From contig BDGG01000002.1 of NCBI GenBank assembly GCA_001949185.1, positions 1,147,481 to 1,211,480 on the forward strand: DNA of 64,000 nucleotides, read 5' to 3'. The translations under genes were made by a program, and so were the position numbers. Numbering within the stretch: the first letter of the stretch is position 1; the number at the start of each line of letters is the position of its first letter. The notes beneath the pieces were generated by a model that did not search any database, was not told the DNA's origin, and saw only the letters and a program-made list of their open reading frames with translations. The DNA is from Ramazzottius varieornatus (Eukaryota; Tardigrada; Eutardigrada; Parachela; Ramazzottiidae). Shown here piece by piece: positions 21,529 to 34,073 of this stretch.

Positions 21529-24500
21529 ATGGCAAAATTTCAGGAATACTGGATATACTTGATCTCGCACAACATCCTTGTTTTCTCCTTGTCTTTCATC
21601 TTGATGACACCCAAGCGGACCTCTTGTTTACAGTCAATAACCATTGCTACCGGGTCCGATTTCAACAAGGGCGAAGCAACGGTTTCGTCAACCTTTGCAG
21701 TGGCCTTCGAAGACGCTGCAGCCACCCACCCAGCTGTTTACCGCAATCACTCCTGGATCATGCTGCATGACAACTTTAGCGGTAGCTGCAACGAAAGTGT
21801 ACCACGCCTAATCGAGGACCTCAGCCAGCTGTACAACCGATCCTTGGCAAGTAATACTCAACTGACCGTCCTCTACGCACCCGGTAATTCTTCTGTTGAA
21901 TGAATTTCCTACCCGAGCAGCCAGCAACACAATGCGAAAACTCTGCTTGCAGTCTGTCCAGAAATGTTTGTACAAATCGCCGATTTTGCTAGAGGTATAT
22001 AATACAGTGATAATCCTCACTTCTTTAGTACTCGCAAAGCGGCTTTCGACACGCTGAAGCGCGCTAGTAGGTAGCTTGCGAATGGCAAACGGATGCGTCA
22101 TCACAGTCATGTGACAACTGGCCGTGCTATCGAGCGGCATCTTTGGTTTTTCCCACGTTTGTTTGAGTCTGCAGAAACAAATCTGAAGCTCTTCGCGCAT
22201 TCTTTAATACGCGGCTCCGCCTGTGACGTACTGATAAAGTGGGGATTACTACTGTAGGGAGAATGTGTAGATGGTCCAGTGTACGAGTTACATGCCTCAG
22301 AAATGCAACTGTCGTTTTTAGAAGTGGACATTTTGGTAGTCTCCTGGTACGAAATATCCTTGCAGTCTTTCGAACCGTTGTCTTTCGAAAATACCGTGCT
22401 TACCTTTTTGTTGAACAGTACTTATGATGACGAGAGACTGGAAAATCGACGACGTTTCCCAACAGCGGTTTCCTTTGCACGAACCAGTGGTGGTTCATAT
22501 GGAGCAATTTTTGTCGCCATTATGGAGAAGTTCGGGTGGAAGCATGTGGCTGTGCTGGCTGATGTCATGGCCACTCCACATCCGTATGTGGGAAGAAACC
22601 GAGCGCAATGCAACTTTATTACGTCTACACTTCGCTCCCGAAAATTGGCCTTTTCCGAGACGGTGTTCGACGCACGTTCGAACAGGAGCATTGAAAATGG
22701 ACTTGTCACTGCCGGGAAGTTTTCCAGAGGTGATACGGTATTCCCGCTCGTTCGATTGCCTACACAAGTTTTACAGCCTGCTCGTTTTTAGTGATACTAC
22801 TCTGCTGCTTGGTGGAACCGCTGAAGTTTGTGTTGGTACGTGACATACCCCTTCGAGAATAAACTAATAATAAAGGGTTTGATATTGACAAACTCGTGTT
22901 GCCGTTTACCTAGAGAAGAGCTCACGAGCTGGGCATGACCGACGGGAGATATGTATGATACACACACGTACTGTACCTCACGAATCCCTTTCGCACAGTA
23001 AATTTCACACGAGAAAGAGGGCTTTTCAGGTTTTCATGCTCATCTATGCGTCTCGCGTTCGAAACGAGCCATTCCTGCGGAAAGTCGACTTCAAGGACGA
23101 GGTGAGTACGCGAGCATGTCTCACCGCGCACTGGCAGCGGAATTCGTAAGGAGTGAGAAGCCATGTTGAGTGCCTTAATGGCCAACACGAGGAGCTTGCA
23201 CACTCGTTAGACTTTGAATAAGCAATGACCTGAGCCACGAAGCCACTGCACTGTACAATCTTCAGAGTGCCACTGCCAAGCCCGTATGGGATGACTGGAT
23301 TCCTCTTGTCTGCTGGGCCTTTTGTGTTTACTGTCGGTAATACCAAGCCGTCGACAGAAAAATTGGACCAGAACTAGTCTTTAGTTCTCCTGCCGTTCCC
23401 GGTTAATACAAAACAGTTTTTTTGCTTTTGTTTTGACATCTTCGTCAGAAGTCAGCTTGGAAGGATCGCGAGGAAAACCAGAACAGTTCTTTCGATTGTC
23501 CCGGAGCAGTGTAATGCACCGTATCCATCCCTTCCGGGAGTCACGTGGCCTCACAACGCTAGTCAATGTTAATGCACATCGATAGACTACCGGAAAAGTG
23601 CATCTCGGGCACTGCAAAATCACTTACGGTGTTTCCTACTCCGTATTTCTACCGACGACACGATGCTACCGACGGTACAAGGACAAGCAGACACGCAAGA
23701 CCTTACAAGGGATTTACGCCAGTCGGTCCACTCCGATCCTGAAACCGGTAAAGCAGAAAGATAGAGGTGACTGTGATCTATACCCAGATCTAAAAAGATC
23801 AAATAGGCTGAAATAGGCTGAAAATTCGAAGGAAAGAAAGACAGAAAACGCCATTTTCATTCTTTCAAGAAGAGCTTTTTGTGTGTCCGAAACAGGCAGT
23901 TTTGGAACACGGATAAATATTTATTCAGTACCAAAACGGCTATGGTTTAGCTCTCCCTTCGACCAAAAGAATCAGCCTTATTTCAGGGACGAATTCTGCT
24001 GTGGTTCCTAGCTAAAGGAAAGGTGAAAAACATAATTTTTGGTTGTACATTTAATTTCATCGAAATTTGTCCAACTACGTAAAACTTCGTAAAATACAAA
24101 AGAAACTGAGTTTCAAAATTGCACAAAATGAAGCAGATAAACAACCGAAACCGAAAGAGACTATGTGCACTGAGCTCAGAAAGACTTTCCTTAAGGCCGG
24201 TCCAAACAGAAAAGAATAACTACAAAAAGGTGGAAAGGGAGACGTTTCTTTTCAAGTGCAGTTGAGATGACCTGTAAATTGAAGCATTAGTTAGCCATCA
24301 AGTAGCCAGAATGTTCGTCAAAGAACATCCAAAATGGCATCAGTCCCAGTCTGACTGAGATACGTACCGGCCAGCTTACGTAGTGAAATCCGCGAGCTCG
24401 CTACTCGAACGAAGCTTCCTTCGTGCTTGCTGCATGCGTCTTGTGATGCGCTATCCGTTTCATGTGAAGGGAACAACATAAACCTTGTGACCTGCAAGAT

Positions 24501-27500
24501 GAGGATCATCATATTATTACAAGAAGTTCATCAACGCAAGCACAATCAACGATGCCGCAGGCACCAAAGAACTGGTAACGGCATGGCACGCACAAGCTCG
24601 ACGCTCTTGGTAGCCCTAGTCAGCAATTGCGGTTCTAAAGAGTGACGTATTACCTTGCTGCTGACGTCTCCGAGCTCGGGTAAAAGACGACGAAAAGCGA
24701 CGTGATCGAACGAGATCGTCACACGGTAGCCAAACGAAATCCGTCCAATTCCCTTGTCATGCTAGTTTGCAGGGCAGCGGCGTTCTGGTCTCCAGAGCGG
24801 GTACATTTTAACTGGGATAGGCTTTGATTGAGAAGTAACGATGAAGAGCTGATCGAAGCTGATTTCGAGGTGGTTCGAACAGCTGACCATAGAGTGCTCA
24901 AAGCTGCGTGAGCGCAAACTATGCGGCGTCCGGCATAGGCATTCGATCAGCTGACCGCCTTGCGATCAATCAAAAAACCAAATAAAACTTCATTACGTCA
25001 GAGAGCTTGATTACGTCGTCGGGACAAATCTGTACGACAGTTGCTCCCCTGTTCCCGAATTTTGCCAGGACGTCCAGGAATTAAATTCACCGATTCAGTC
25101 TATCTCCGCCTGTAAATCAGCGTCTCCTCTATCTTTCTGCCGTACCGTTTTCAGGAACGGAGCGGACTGACTGGCGTAAGTCCCTTATTAGTCGTCCCAT
25201 ATGGATTTGGGAGTCAGTGGCTCCTTGTCCTACGATTCTGTAGCTCTCCAGCGTAGGTCCTCCGCAGTCAGAGTTGCTGCATATTCGAAGCAGCAAGCTT
25301 GCATTTTAGCCCCCAAGATTTCAGTCTAAATTTAGTACGCTTTGAGGGCCCTCTGGTCAGCATGATGAACAATCACCGTCATAAGTTACAGTACCCTTAT
25401 TCGATGTGTTGCTCGCTTCGGCGACAACTTTGGAGCCACACGTCGAATTTTGCCAAATCAAAACGCACCCTTTAGGAAACAGTTTGAAGTTTACGCGCTT
25501 GGTAATTTCATTTAGCGGCTTCAATCAGTCAACTACAGTAGTACGGAGTGTTGCAGGAGAATGGAAATATGGACCATCCTCGACAGCATATCTGCTGTCA
25601 CGTAACACGTGTCTCAACATACCTCCACGGCCGAACATTAGCAACGACATTCGTCCACAAGAGATAAAATCTTGAAAAAATGTTTTTCATAAATTTTCTG
25701 TTTAGGTCCCTGGTCCCACTTTTTTGACGATCAATGTTCCAACAATTTCTTTTCCTGCATGTTTCTCTGATCTATCCCGAGAACTACAGTACAGTGTACG
25801 ACAAAATTGACCGTTAAAAATGGGCGTAATACTGCAGCTGGAGCTTGTTTACGACTCAGCCAATGAGAATTTTATTTTGCTGCATGCGCGAATTTCATTG
25901 GCTTCATCCATCTTGCTCCCTTCAACACCCATTTTTAACGGTTTATTTTGTCGTACACTGTAACATAATTACAGCCCGTTCAAGCAAAGTTTTCACCACT
26001 GCGTTTTCAAACTTGTCGGACAATTCACGATGAGTGTTTCAGGCCCAACCTTTTAGGCTACGGGTGTAGGCCCTGTTAATCAGCTACTAGAATCAACCGA
26101 AAACGAATCTTTTGAAAGTGCCGTTGGTTACCGAGAAGAAGTTATTTGGGTGAGGGTTGTCATCCGACCGAGCATCAACTTTTCTGTTTCGAATTCAAGT
26201 CTACTAAAATTCAACGTGACTTATTTTAGGCAAAAACCAGCGCGTCCGATACTAGATTAGATGCGCTATCGGTCTGCATCCGCGGTTTCTTTTCGTTGTC
26301 TCAAACAAATTTTTTCGAAGTGAAAGTCTGTTTTGGTACTGTTGGAAAAACAACGGGAAAACAAGGGTCTCCACACGACTGTTCCCGTCGAGCCTTGAGC
26401 TTTTGTGATCGGTATTTCGACTGCGGTAGTTCGATTTGGGATGTTTGGTGCTTTTCTGAAAGGGGAAAGTTGGGGCTATCGGTTAAATTGAGGACAGCTC
26501 TCAGAAATCTTTATTGGGAGAGAATCAATTTTTTCAAAGAGTGGTGACAAGTCTGCTTGAACGGATTGTATGTTCTGGTGGCCCTGGAGCAGTGTTGTTC
26601 CGATACCACAGCGGAACTAATTCAAATCCGGTCGCCCGAGTTAAGTCTACAGCGGGCCATATCGAAATTGATTTCTGCATTATGCACTAAGATATTTTGT
26701 ATCGGAACAACACAGCCCTGGAGATATCTTCTATCAGATACTGCACAGTCTACTCGTTCGAGATGTGTTACCTACTTTCACGGTTTTAATTCTGGGCCCG
26801 CCTTACACTCACCATAACGCATGCCAAGCCAACATTCAAAATTACATAAGATGTACATAACACCCTGCTTCGACCGATGTAATCAAGTAATCAAGTCGCA
26901 TGCGTCTAGCTAAGCTGCGGCATGGCGAGCAGGCTCGTTAATTTTCCTCATCTTTCGGTTTTCGAAACCGTGAAAGTAGGTAACACATCTTGAACGAGTG
27001 GACTGTATTCGTTGTTTACCACAGCATGGAAAGATATCAAGTTTTTCCGGCTCTGCCTGACAGAATGTGCAGGACGAATGTTTTTGCTAGAGTTTGACCA
27101 TTGAGTTCTGTTGAAACACGTGTTACGTGAAAGCACATACGCTTTTGAGCATCACCCGTATAGAAAGCCGTTACTGTAGATGACACTACCAAGCGTGTAA
27201 TCTTCACACTGTGTCCTGAAAGGTGCATTTCGTTTTAGCGAAATTCGATGGTAGTTTCAAAGATAGTGACGAGGCAGGAAAACCGGATAACCCTAACCCA
27301 TTACGTCGAGTGTACGCCAGTATGCAGTGTGTACTTTGACTTCAGGTCATTCGAGAGAGCGCCAGAAGTCTCATTGCCATACGCCCTACGCAGTTCCCGT
27401 TTACGGCTTTCCGGTCTCAGCTTTTGCGAGTCGAAGAGCGGAAAGCGCTCCTGTATCACGTGGCACCTGAACCCGAAAACCAGGTACTTGGACATTTTGC

Positions 27501-30204
27501 TGTGGTTCTAGTGTTGTTACAAGGCATAAGGTTGACTTTGTGGGATTTTCTTCGTTATTAACACCTTTCATTTTCGATTCTGCAGTGTGACGAATACAAC
27601 TTTGCGTGCTACGAAGCCGTGTTAGCAGTTACCCGGGTATGTACTCCATATAGAAATTCATGGTACACGCTCCTGCTCTATGTTTCGGCATGCCTGCAAT
27701 CTCAACCAGCGATTTCGTAACCGGCGGCTTCGCATCACTTCTTCTCTCGAAGTGCAGCTTGCGGCTCGTATGCTGGTCCGAAATTTTCATCCATGCCGAG
27801 ACATGAGCTGGGCCCATGTACACTGTGAAACCAGTCGACGCAAAGCGGAGTGATACATGCCATAGTGAAAAAGGTCTGAGCGGTAGGGCACTTTAGACGT
27901 ACTTAAGTTGACGTCCCACTGCTTAAAGTTATAGCCGATCGGCGTACAACATTTCTGACCCTATCGTTCAGCCGCTGCATCTCTTGTGACGGTATTGTAC
28001 GAGTGTTGTACGATAGCGTATGTATATGTGCAGCTCACAGCCGCGCTCAGCCAACACGGCCACAATGGAAGCATTATGCCTCAATGAACTAAGTTACCGT
28101 TAAGAGCTCGCCGAACACTCGTATGATTTAGCACTTTACTGCAGCAGGGCGAACTCTTCCGCGTTCGAGTTCTATGTTTACAGTCAGTTATCGATCAAAG
28201 CAGTCAAAGGTTCTGACAAGAAAACTTTTACGTCAGCCAGCACCGGCATCAAACGTGCTGCAACGTCATGGTTTAAATGATCAATTAAAACCCTAGCCCA
28301 AGAAAGAGCCTGCACTTAACGTGCCTTGCGCTACGCACCGACCCTGATAGGCTCTGACTTTTTCGTATGGAGAAGTACGTCTGTATAATTATGTGAGTTG
28401 GTTGATGCTGTCTGCTTATGTGGCGGAACCAGATGTATCTGCGCTATCGCTCCGATTTCGATGGATGAACCGGACCATCTGCATAATCCCGTGTTTGCCA
28501 TCTTCCGGTTTCGCACTCTTAGGAAAATATTGAATAGCTTGCAGTGAGATGTTAGTGGGGTGTAACAGTACCAGGATCTGTTCACAGGCACGCCATCCGT
28601 CGTTGCACGTTGTGCACGCTGAGCTATCAGGATTGCATTGCAGTAGTGTCCGATTGTTTGTTTTCGCAGTAGAGCAGTACGCCGCAGTTCAAAGAGTGCA
28701 CTGCAGCTTTGCTGCGCTCCTCACCCGGTTACGGTGCGCTGCGCTGCGCTGCATAACTTTTTTCAGCTAGTGGCAGGGCAGCTGTGCTGTGGCTGCACAG
28801 TAACCTGGTGCAACTGCGTGGCACACTGATTAGTTCATACGATTGCAGTAAAATCGGTGGCCGACCAAAAAACGTCAGCTTAAAATACGGTGGAACTCAG
28901 AAGTCCGAATATCAGACAGCCCAATGTTTCGATAAGTACAGTGTACGCCGATATAGTCATTCTAAACTGAGCGGAGTTTTTGAGCGTGATTTCCCTGCAT
29001 GACGTAGAATGAAAAGCCGATTGCAATCAAGAAATCAGAAGGCTATAGCTGTGTCAGCGTTCGATTGGTTAACCCCACCCAGACCAACGCCCAGATTGGG
29101 GTGACCATATTGGCGTACACTGTATCAGTGCGTGCATCTGCTCGGCAGCATCAGCTCTTAGCTGCATGCTGCACTGTGCTGTACAGATTTGGTCAACCCT
29201 ACGCTACTGCTGTGCTGCAGCACAACACAGCTGCAGTGCCGTACAGCTCATGCGACCACATTCCGTGCTCTACCTTACAGTTCTGCTCCGAACCTTCCAA
29301 CCCGTTTGCTTACTTGCTCACCTTCAGCTCCGGAGGACTCAAGACCAAAACCAGACTTCAGAATAAACCTGGCCAGAACGCCAAGTTCTAGCTTCGCATT
29401 CACCAAATGTTTTCCTCGAGCCGAACCAAACTGAAAGGGGCAGGAAATTACTTAAAACGACCAACCTTTTATGAAACTTGCCCCGATAAGCAGTGGGACC
29501 ATTAATTTTCGCTGAATAAGTCAATGACAATTATGGTACACGGGCCTGGCCTGAATGTGGGGATGGACAAAAATGTGGGGAACGGAGCGAAAGCGACACG
29601 AGCCAGCCGTGGTGANNNNNNNNNNNNNNNNNNNNNNNNNNNNNNNNNNNNNNNNNNNNNNNNNNCACATTTAGGCCAGGCGCGTGTATGTATAAAACTG
29701 AAAGCAAACACACTATGCTCACCAGTGTTAGTTTCTTCAGATAGTGAACAAGTCATGCGACCTACCAAGAACGTCCGACTGTTACAGTGGGACCTACTTG
29801 GCGAAACAGCTTTTAAACACAACCTACAACAGTTCATTGTGGCCAATATCTATCAGCTCTACCGGTATCAGAACGCTCATGGTGGAAGCTCAAATGTTCG
29901 ACAACGAGACCGAAACCTTTACGGTATTTTACCTTTTACCGGTTTCAGGACTTGACTTACAAAGTTCGAGGATGCGTGAAGATTCTCATTATAAAACTCT
30001 ATAGGCCGTCATGAGTATGAACTCGGTAGAGAAGATTCTCCGAACAGAAACAGCCGTCCGTTGGATACTGGGCAGAACACCGGTTGATCGACAGCCTTGC
30101 TGGCCAAACGACGAGTGTGAAAAAGAAAGATACTCGTCGCTGTATTCGTTGCTGGTTTTACTCGGTTTTTCACTTATCGGATGGGTTTTTGGCAGGCTCC
30201 TTTG
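21529..30204 (+). CDS. Natriuretic-peptide-receptor/receptor guanylyl cyclase-type protein, ectodomain and membrane span (partial model)
   Basis: Exons consistent in frame and family order: 21529-21894 (3' end uncertain), 22258-22729, 22792-22835, 22914-22952, 23030-23101, 27586-27636, then (after a missing piece) 29741-29923 and 30005-30204. They spell a hydrophobic start, the two-lobed ligand-binding fold (AIFVAIMEKFGWKHVAVLAD; ILLCCLVEPLKFVL; HELGMTDGRYVFMLIYASR; CYEAVLAVTR; SGTYLAKQLLNTTYNSSLWP) and a membrane span (YSLLVLLGFSLIGWVFG) after a Cys pair. The family (known) binds peptides and makes cGMP through a cytoplasmic cyclase. No cyclase domain was found, although ASWWRIDSWEMNF at about 30672 resembles the start of the kinase-homology region and may be the next exon. 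Introns of 4.5 kb and about 2.1 kb are filled with repeats and a 50-bp gap. No in-frame stop was seen in the exons. Confidence 0.72.
23820..24925. repeat. Dispersed repeat element, copy 1 (receptor intron)
   Basis: It matches 38480-38830 and 40310-40900 collinearly: AAATTCGAAGGAAAGAAA, CAGTTTTGGAACACGGAT, then TTAGCC.TCAAG.AG, then TCCGAGCTCGGG.AAAAGACG with CGAACGAGATCG. In this copy the two halves are continuous near 24180, where copy 2 carries a LINE insertion. Confidence 0.75.
25790..25962. repeat. MITE, about 35-bp terminal inverted repeats
   Basis: ACAGTGTACGACAAAATTGA at the left pairs with ATTTTGTCGTACACTGT at the right, and pairing continues through CCGTTAAAAATGGG. Length is 173 bp, noncoding. 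Confidence 0.85.
26582..26723. repeat. MITE, about 26-bp terminal inverted repeats
   Basis: CCCTGGAGCAGTGTTGTTCC at the left pairs with the reverse complement of ATCGGAACAACACAGCCC at the right. It is 142 bp, noncoding, nested between the arms of the larger inverted repeat. Confidence 0.8.
28660..29300. repeat. GC-rich palindromic repeat related to the 57.6-58.2 kb segment
   Basis: It is rich in GCTGTGCTGCAGCACAGC-type palindromes. The order of blocks (CAGTAGAGCA, GCTGCGCTGC, AACCTGGTGCAACTGCGTGG, CTGCATGCTGCACTGTGCTG, TGTGCTGCAGCACA, ATTCCGTGCTCTA) matches 57664-58120 inside the pogo-like element. It is therefore likely a non-autonomous remnant of that transposon. Confidence 0.7.
29616..29665. 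other. Assembly gap of 50 N
   Basis: A run of exactly 50 N, likely a fixed-size placeholder. It falls in the intron before the receptor exon at 29741, where part of the ligand-binding domain is missing from the model. Confidence 0.95.
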
Positions 30205-32925
30205 GTGAGTAGCATTTCTTGGAAACTAGAACTGAAACACTATTAGGTGAACATAGCGTACTTGTCAATGGAAAATCGCATTGCGAAGTTGTCAGCCTGT
30301 TGCCTCGCCCGCCGTAACTAATGAAAGGCGATACGCACGCTCCCAGCGGCTCGCTGGAAAAACTTCCCACAGGCTTTTAAACATTAGAGAAACTTCTCTC
30401 CCTTCAAAACCCACAAGGGACTTCTGTATTTACTCAGCTTCTGGACCGATACGTTTAAATTCCGCAAGGTTTTTCTGTCTATGGAACCGAGATGCAGGCA
30501 AAACAGCTCAGTACTGCGTGGAATCCGATGCTGACAACTTTGCCATGCGATTTCAGATTGACAAGTCCGCTATGTTCACTTCATATGCATTAACAGAACT
30601 GTACTGACGAACTCGTGCTTCGGTCGAACTCTTCTAGGCTCCAGTGGATATACTTTGAAGGATATTTCATAGCAAGCTGGTGGAGGATTGATTCCTGGGA
30701 GATGAATTTCTGCTTCAAGAAGACGAGGCTTGGACGAGTGTACTCGGAAATTCTAGTCTCCACCCTAGCTCCCTAGAACTGACAGCAGTTGGTCTTCATC
30801 CACAATAATTTGAATAATTGAAGGACGAACTGGCTCAGCGAACCAGTCCCTGCTTCCTATCAACTCCATAACAAAGAAACTCGGACAGAGTCGCGGCACA
30901 AAACATTGTGGTTAATCGGTCCACATCACGGGTCCTCGGGTCAGAGTTTCCCAGAAAACACCGAAAAAGTGTGCCGGGCAGACCGGTCAGGCTGATTGGC
31001 TCGATCGAGGTTCGCAAATATAGAACTCGGCTTTTCACCGAAACTTAGTCAGTGCGTGTCCACATAAATTGACGCTCAGTTCAGTCAGTTCATTACCAGT
31101 TCAGCTTTCCAACGCAAGAATTCCACCGTTCCAAATCCTCTCCCCTTGGAACGGAGAGGAATTCTGGAAAGTAACGGAATATGGAAAGGAATGGAATTAG
31201 GAATGCACAACCTTACCTAGAAGAACTCAACCTTCGCGCCCTCTCCTATCTCATGCCTAAAATAACCAACACGGTACACCATTTGTGCAAAGCTCCCTCT
31301 CCTCATTACGTAGACAACTAGTGTTGTGAAAAACCGCAATAGTTGCGCCTCCCATCATGGGAACCGACGAGCTGACTGATGTCATCCGTCCAGTCCACCG
31401 CCCTGGTCGATCTGGCGGGGCAATGGGCGACCGACGAACGGAGGCGCTGTCCAAAAGAATCCAAGGACGCGAGCGTCGGCCTTTAGCTACCAAAGACGGT
31501 ATCTCCTCCAAAACCTTCCGTGACAAGACTCCGTGGCGCATCCCTTGACAGATCCATCATTGGCGAACGTCCAGCGAAACCGCTTACCCGCGCCTTGGCT
31601 GCCGCGATCGACGCAGCGAGTTTCACCAGCTCGCGATCCCAGCTGGCCGCCCCACCCACTGGAATGGGGAATAACCTGCGATATCTGTGAGTAGCGTCGT
31701 ATTTCACCGATATGGTCAAACATGTTACGCGAAACGCGGAACAGCCGACAAATATAGAAGATTATATGCTGCGCGAAGAACCTCTTGATAACTGGTCTTA
31801 CAGCTCGCTAGAAAGTGGCGGCTACCGCGGGTTGGGATCCACGTCCAAGATGTAGCCTGTCGCGACAGCTGCGCTCGGTTCCATTCGATTCGCAATCTAC
31901 GTATGCAAACGCCAGCCGAACGATGTTATACTGTTAGTGAATTCGTTAAGAGTTGAGCCAGACTCCATTTGCTGCTCTTGAAAGTTGTCGTGATACTCTG
32001 AGTCTATTGGTCTTTCTATCAGTAATGAAAATCATACTGTTCGAGTCAACACCATCCAAGTGTTCATCCCGAAAATATCTATTGCGCTCCCTACCCTAAT
32101 TGGTCACCGTATACAATATTTCAGCTAAGCCAACGTGACCAGCATTAACGATGTTCGCTCTGAATTTTGATACATTTCAGACGAATCAAAAGGCATGACT
32201 TGTTTCGAATTCGACTATTCAGATAGTTCGCAAGCTGCTGATGTTGCGAGTCATCGATTTCCTGGCACATCCTTTATTGAGTGGGTAGGATCGCTTTACT
32301 GTTTTCCACGAACAAAATGAAGAGGCTTAGTCTACATTCTACAAGAGATAGTCACCGACGTAGAACATGCTCGGTACAGTTCGAACCCGCCATAGGGATG
32401 TTTTTGAAAAAGACACATCTAATCTTTTCAGTGCAACTAGCATTAGCAAGCAATATCCGCCATTGCGCCTTAAACACATTGTAGGTTAGTCGATAGATTA
32501 AGCGTCTGATAAGCCGGAATACAGTAGGATGAGGATGTGCCTCTTTTCCGCATGCTGGCAGTCATCATGACGCACATTTTACCAACAAGGACTTCTGCAA
32601 CTGGCTCTTTTATTCAGCGAAACAAGACAACTATAGTATCTGTGATACGCACAACTCGACGAACATCAGGTTATTGAATTCTGAGACTGAATTGACCGGC
32701 TCATCAACGGATTTCCAATGATAGCGCTTTGTCAGCATCCACCGATGCTGTGCTGGCTGTAATGTACTGTTGCCTTAAATACCAGCCTACGCCCTTGCCA
32801 TACAATGCATCCCCAGCGGCTGCTGTTGCATTCGGACGTCGAACTGTGTGGCATTTGTCCGCTTTGGAAAATTTCCGAAGCAACGTCTTCATCGAAATGA
32901 CGACCGGATAATGACGATCACATTA
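30205..32925. other. No gene clearly recognised; possible receptor exon
   Basis: Apart from the possible kinase-homology exon near 30672-30730 (frame with WWRIDSWEMNF), nothing here resembles a known family. The ligand receptor must continue past the donor at 30205, so further small exons may be present but unreadable by eye. Confidence 0.35.
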
Positions 32926-32930
32926 AGGTG

Positions 32931-32936
32931 TATAAA
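32931..32936 (+). promoter_or_regulatory. Possible TATA box of the single-exon GPCR
   Basis: TATAAA lies 78 bp upstream of the favoured ATG at 33009. It overlaps the alternative upstream Met at 32928, which argues against that earlier start. Confidence 0.4.
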
Positions 32937-33008
32937 CCCTCCCGTACGAGTTACTTTTTCCTATCACGTACGTTTTTGACCACCGGTTTTTCCCATCTGA
33001 ACGAGAAG

Positions 33009-34073
33009 ATGGGATCGTGTAACGATTCATTTGTCAATCTGACAGCGAGAGACACGAGCAACAACTGCACGCAAACCAACGCCACCATAGCGGAAAGCGT
33101 TGTAGGTTATTACCCCTATGCTGAGGTCGCTGGATGGATCCTTCTCGCCATCGGTGTGGGGACAGTTTTTTCCAACGCCATCTTTTTGTTGGTCTACTGG
33201 AGAAACTCCAGTTCATCCCTACACACACCTTTCAACGTGTACGTGTCGAATTTGGCCATATCGGATTTCGTTATTAGCATCTTCACTACTCCCGGCAACT
33301 TTGCCCTATTTGCGCTGAATAGGTGGCCATTTAGCAGTGCGTTCTGCACTCTCCACCTTTACGTGTACTGGAACTGGTACACTACCTCCCTCCAATATCA
33401 TATGTTGATATCGCTTAATCGACTATGGGCCATCTGTTTTCCGCATCACTACAGGACACACCACACTAAACGCCTGGCGGTTTCGTTGTGTACGGCGACG
33501 TGCCTCTATGCGCATGTCTGGACTCTGATTGGTCTTATACCCGACGCCCTTTACTACCGGACGGAGAACGAGCGCGAATGCTCCGTGAATGTGGAACTAC
33601 AGCCTTTGTGGTCGGCTCTATACCTTTTCACCCTCTATACCTTCCCAGAAGTTGTCGTCATAGTGGTCTATCCCGTCATTAGTTGGAAAGTTGCTCAACG
33701 ACGAAAGGTCAAAGCTCGAAACAATCCAAAGAGCGCTCTGTCGGCATCGGGTCCAGGAGGAACTGCTGCTGAGGGACCTGTACGACAGTCGGTGCCTGTT
33801 AGCCAACAAGGGCATCTTCGGGGAGAAAGCCGTCTGTCTGGACCGCGGACATCTCACTTCAAAGTCTTAACATATCTCGTTATGGCAAACGTCATATTCT
33901 GGACTCCGAACGGCACTTATTTTGTCCTTGCAAGCACAATGAATTTTTCTAATTTCAGCTACTATACCTTTACATTGGTGTTACTCAGTATCAGCCCTCT
34001 GATCACCCCTCTCACTTATCCGTTGGCGTCAAAGGACTGGCGAGAAGCGTTCAAACGCCTACTAGTCCGCTGA
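33009..34073 (+). CDS. Rhodopsin-like GPCR, single exon, divergent motifs
   Basis: An uninterrupted frame of 354 residues from ATG 33009 (Met 32928 is in frame but overlaps a TATA-like box). The N-terminus has several N-glycosylation sites (NDS, NLT, NCT, NAT). Seven helices are visible: helix 1 AGWILLAIGVGTVFSNAIF, helix 2 SNLAISDFVISIF (conserved NLAxxD), helix 3 ending HMLISLNRLWAICFP (NRL instead of DRY), helices 4 and 5, a 70-residue Ser/Gly-rich loop, helix 6 ANVIFWTPNGTYFVL (FWTP instead of CWxP) and helix 7 SPLITPLTYPL (no NPxxY). A helix 3 Cys (FCTL) and a loop Cys can form the usual disulphide. Ligand unknown; it should signal at the plasma membrane. The shape resembles amine/peptide receptors, but the missing switches make G-protein coupling uncertain. 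Confidence 0.88.
   Translation: MGSCNDSFVNLTARDTSNNCTQTNATIAESVVGYYPYAEVAGWILLAIGVGTVFSNAIFLLVYWRNSSSSLHTPFNVYVSNLAISDFVISIFTTPGNFALFALNRWPFSSAFCTLHLYVYWNWYTTSLQYHMLISLNRLWAICFPHHYRTHHTKRLAVSLCTATCLYAHVWTLIGLIPDALYYRTENERECSVNVELQPLWSALYLFTLYTFPEVVVIVVYPVISWKVAQRRKVKARNNPKSALSASGPGGTAAEGPVRQSVPVSQQGHLRGESRLSGPRTSHFKVLTYLVMANVIFWTPNGTYFVLASTMNFSNFSYYTFTLVLLSISPLITPLTYPLASKDWREAFKRLLVR

Larger units (their letters stand above)
25424..27247. repeat. Large diverged inverted repeat with nested MITEs (receptor intron)
   Basis: 25424-25672 and 27036-27247 are diverged reverse complements (shared CACGTAACACGTGT, CATTCGTCC, TTACGCGCTTGGTA/TACACGCTTGGTA). A second inner pair, 26750-26793 and 26963-27012, shares CCGTGAAAGTAGGTAACACA. 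Between them lie two smaller hairpin elements. The arms hold short open frames of no known family. Confidence 0.75.

Noticed and set aside
32928-33008. Upstream Met start of the single-exon GPCR
   Set aside because: It overlaps a TATAAA and adds a poor, non-signal-like extension; ATG 33009 gives a typical glycosylated N-terminus.
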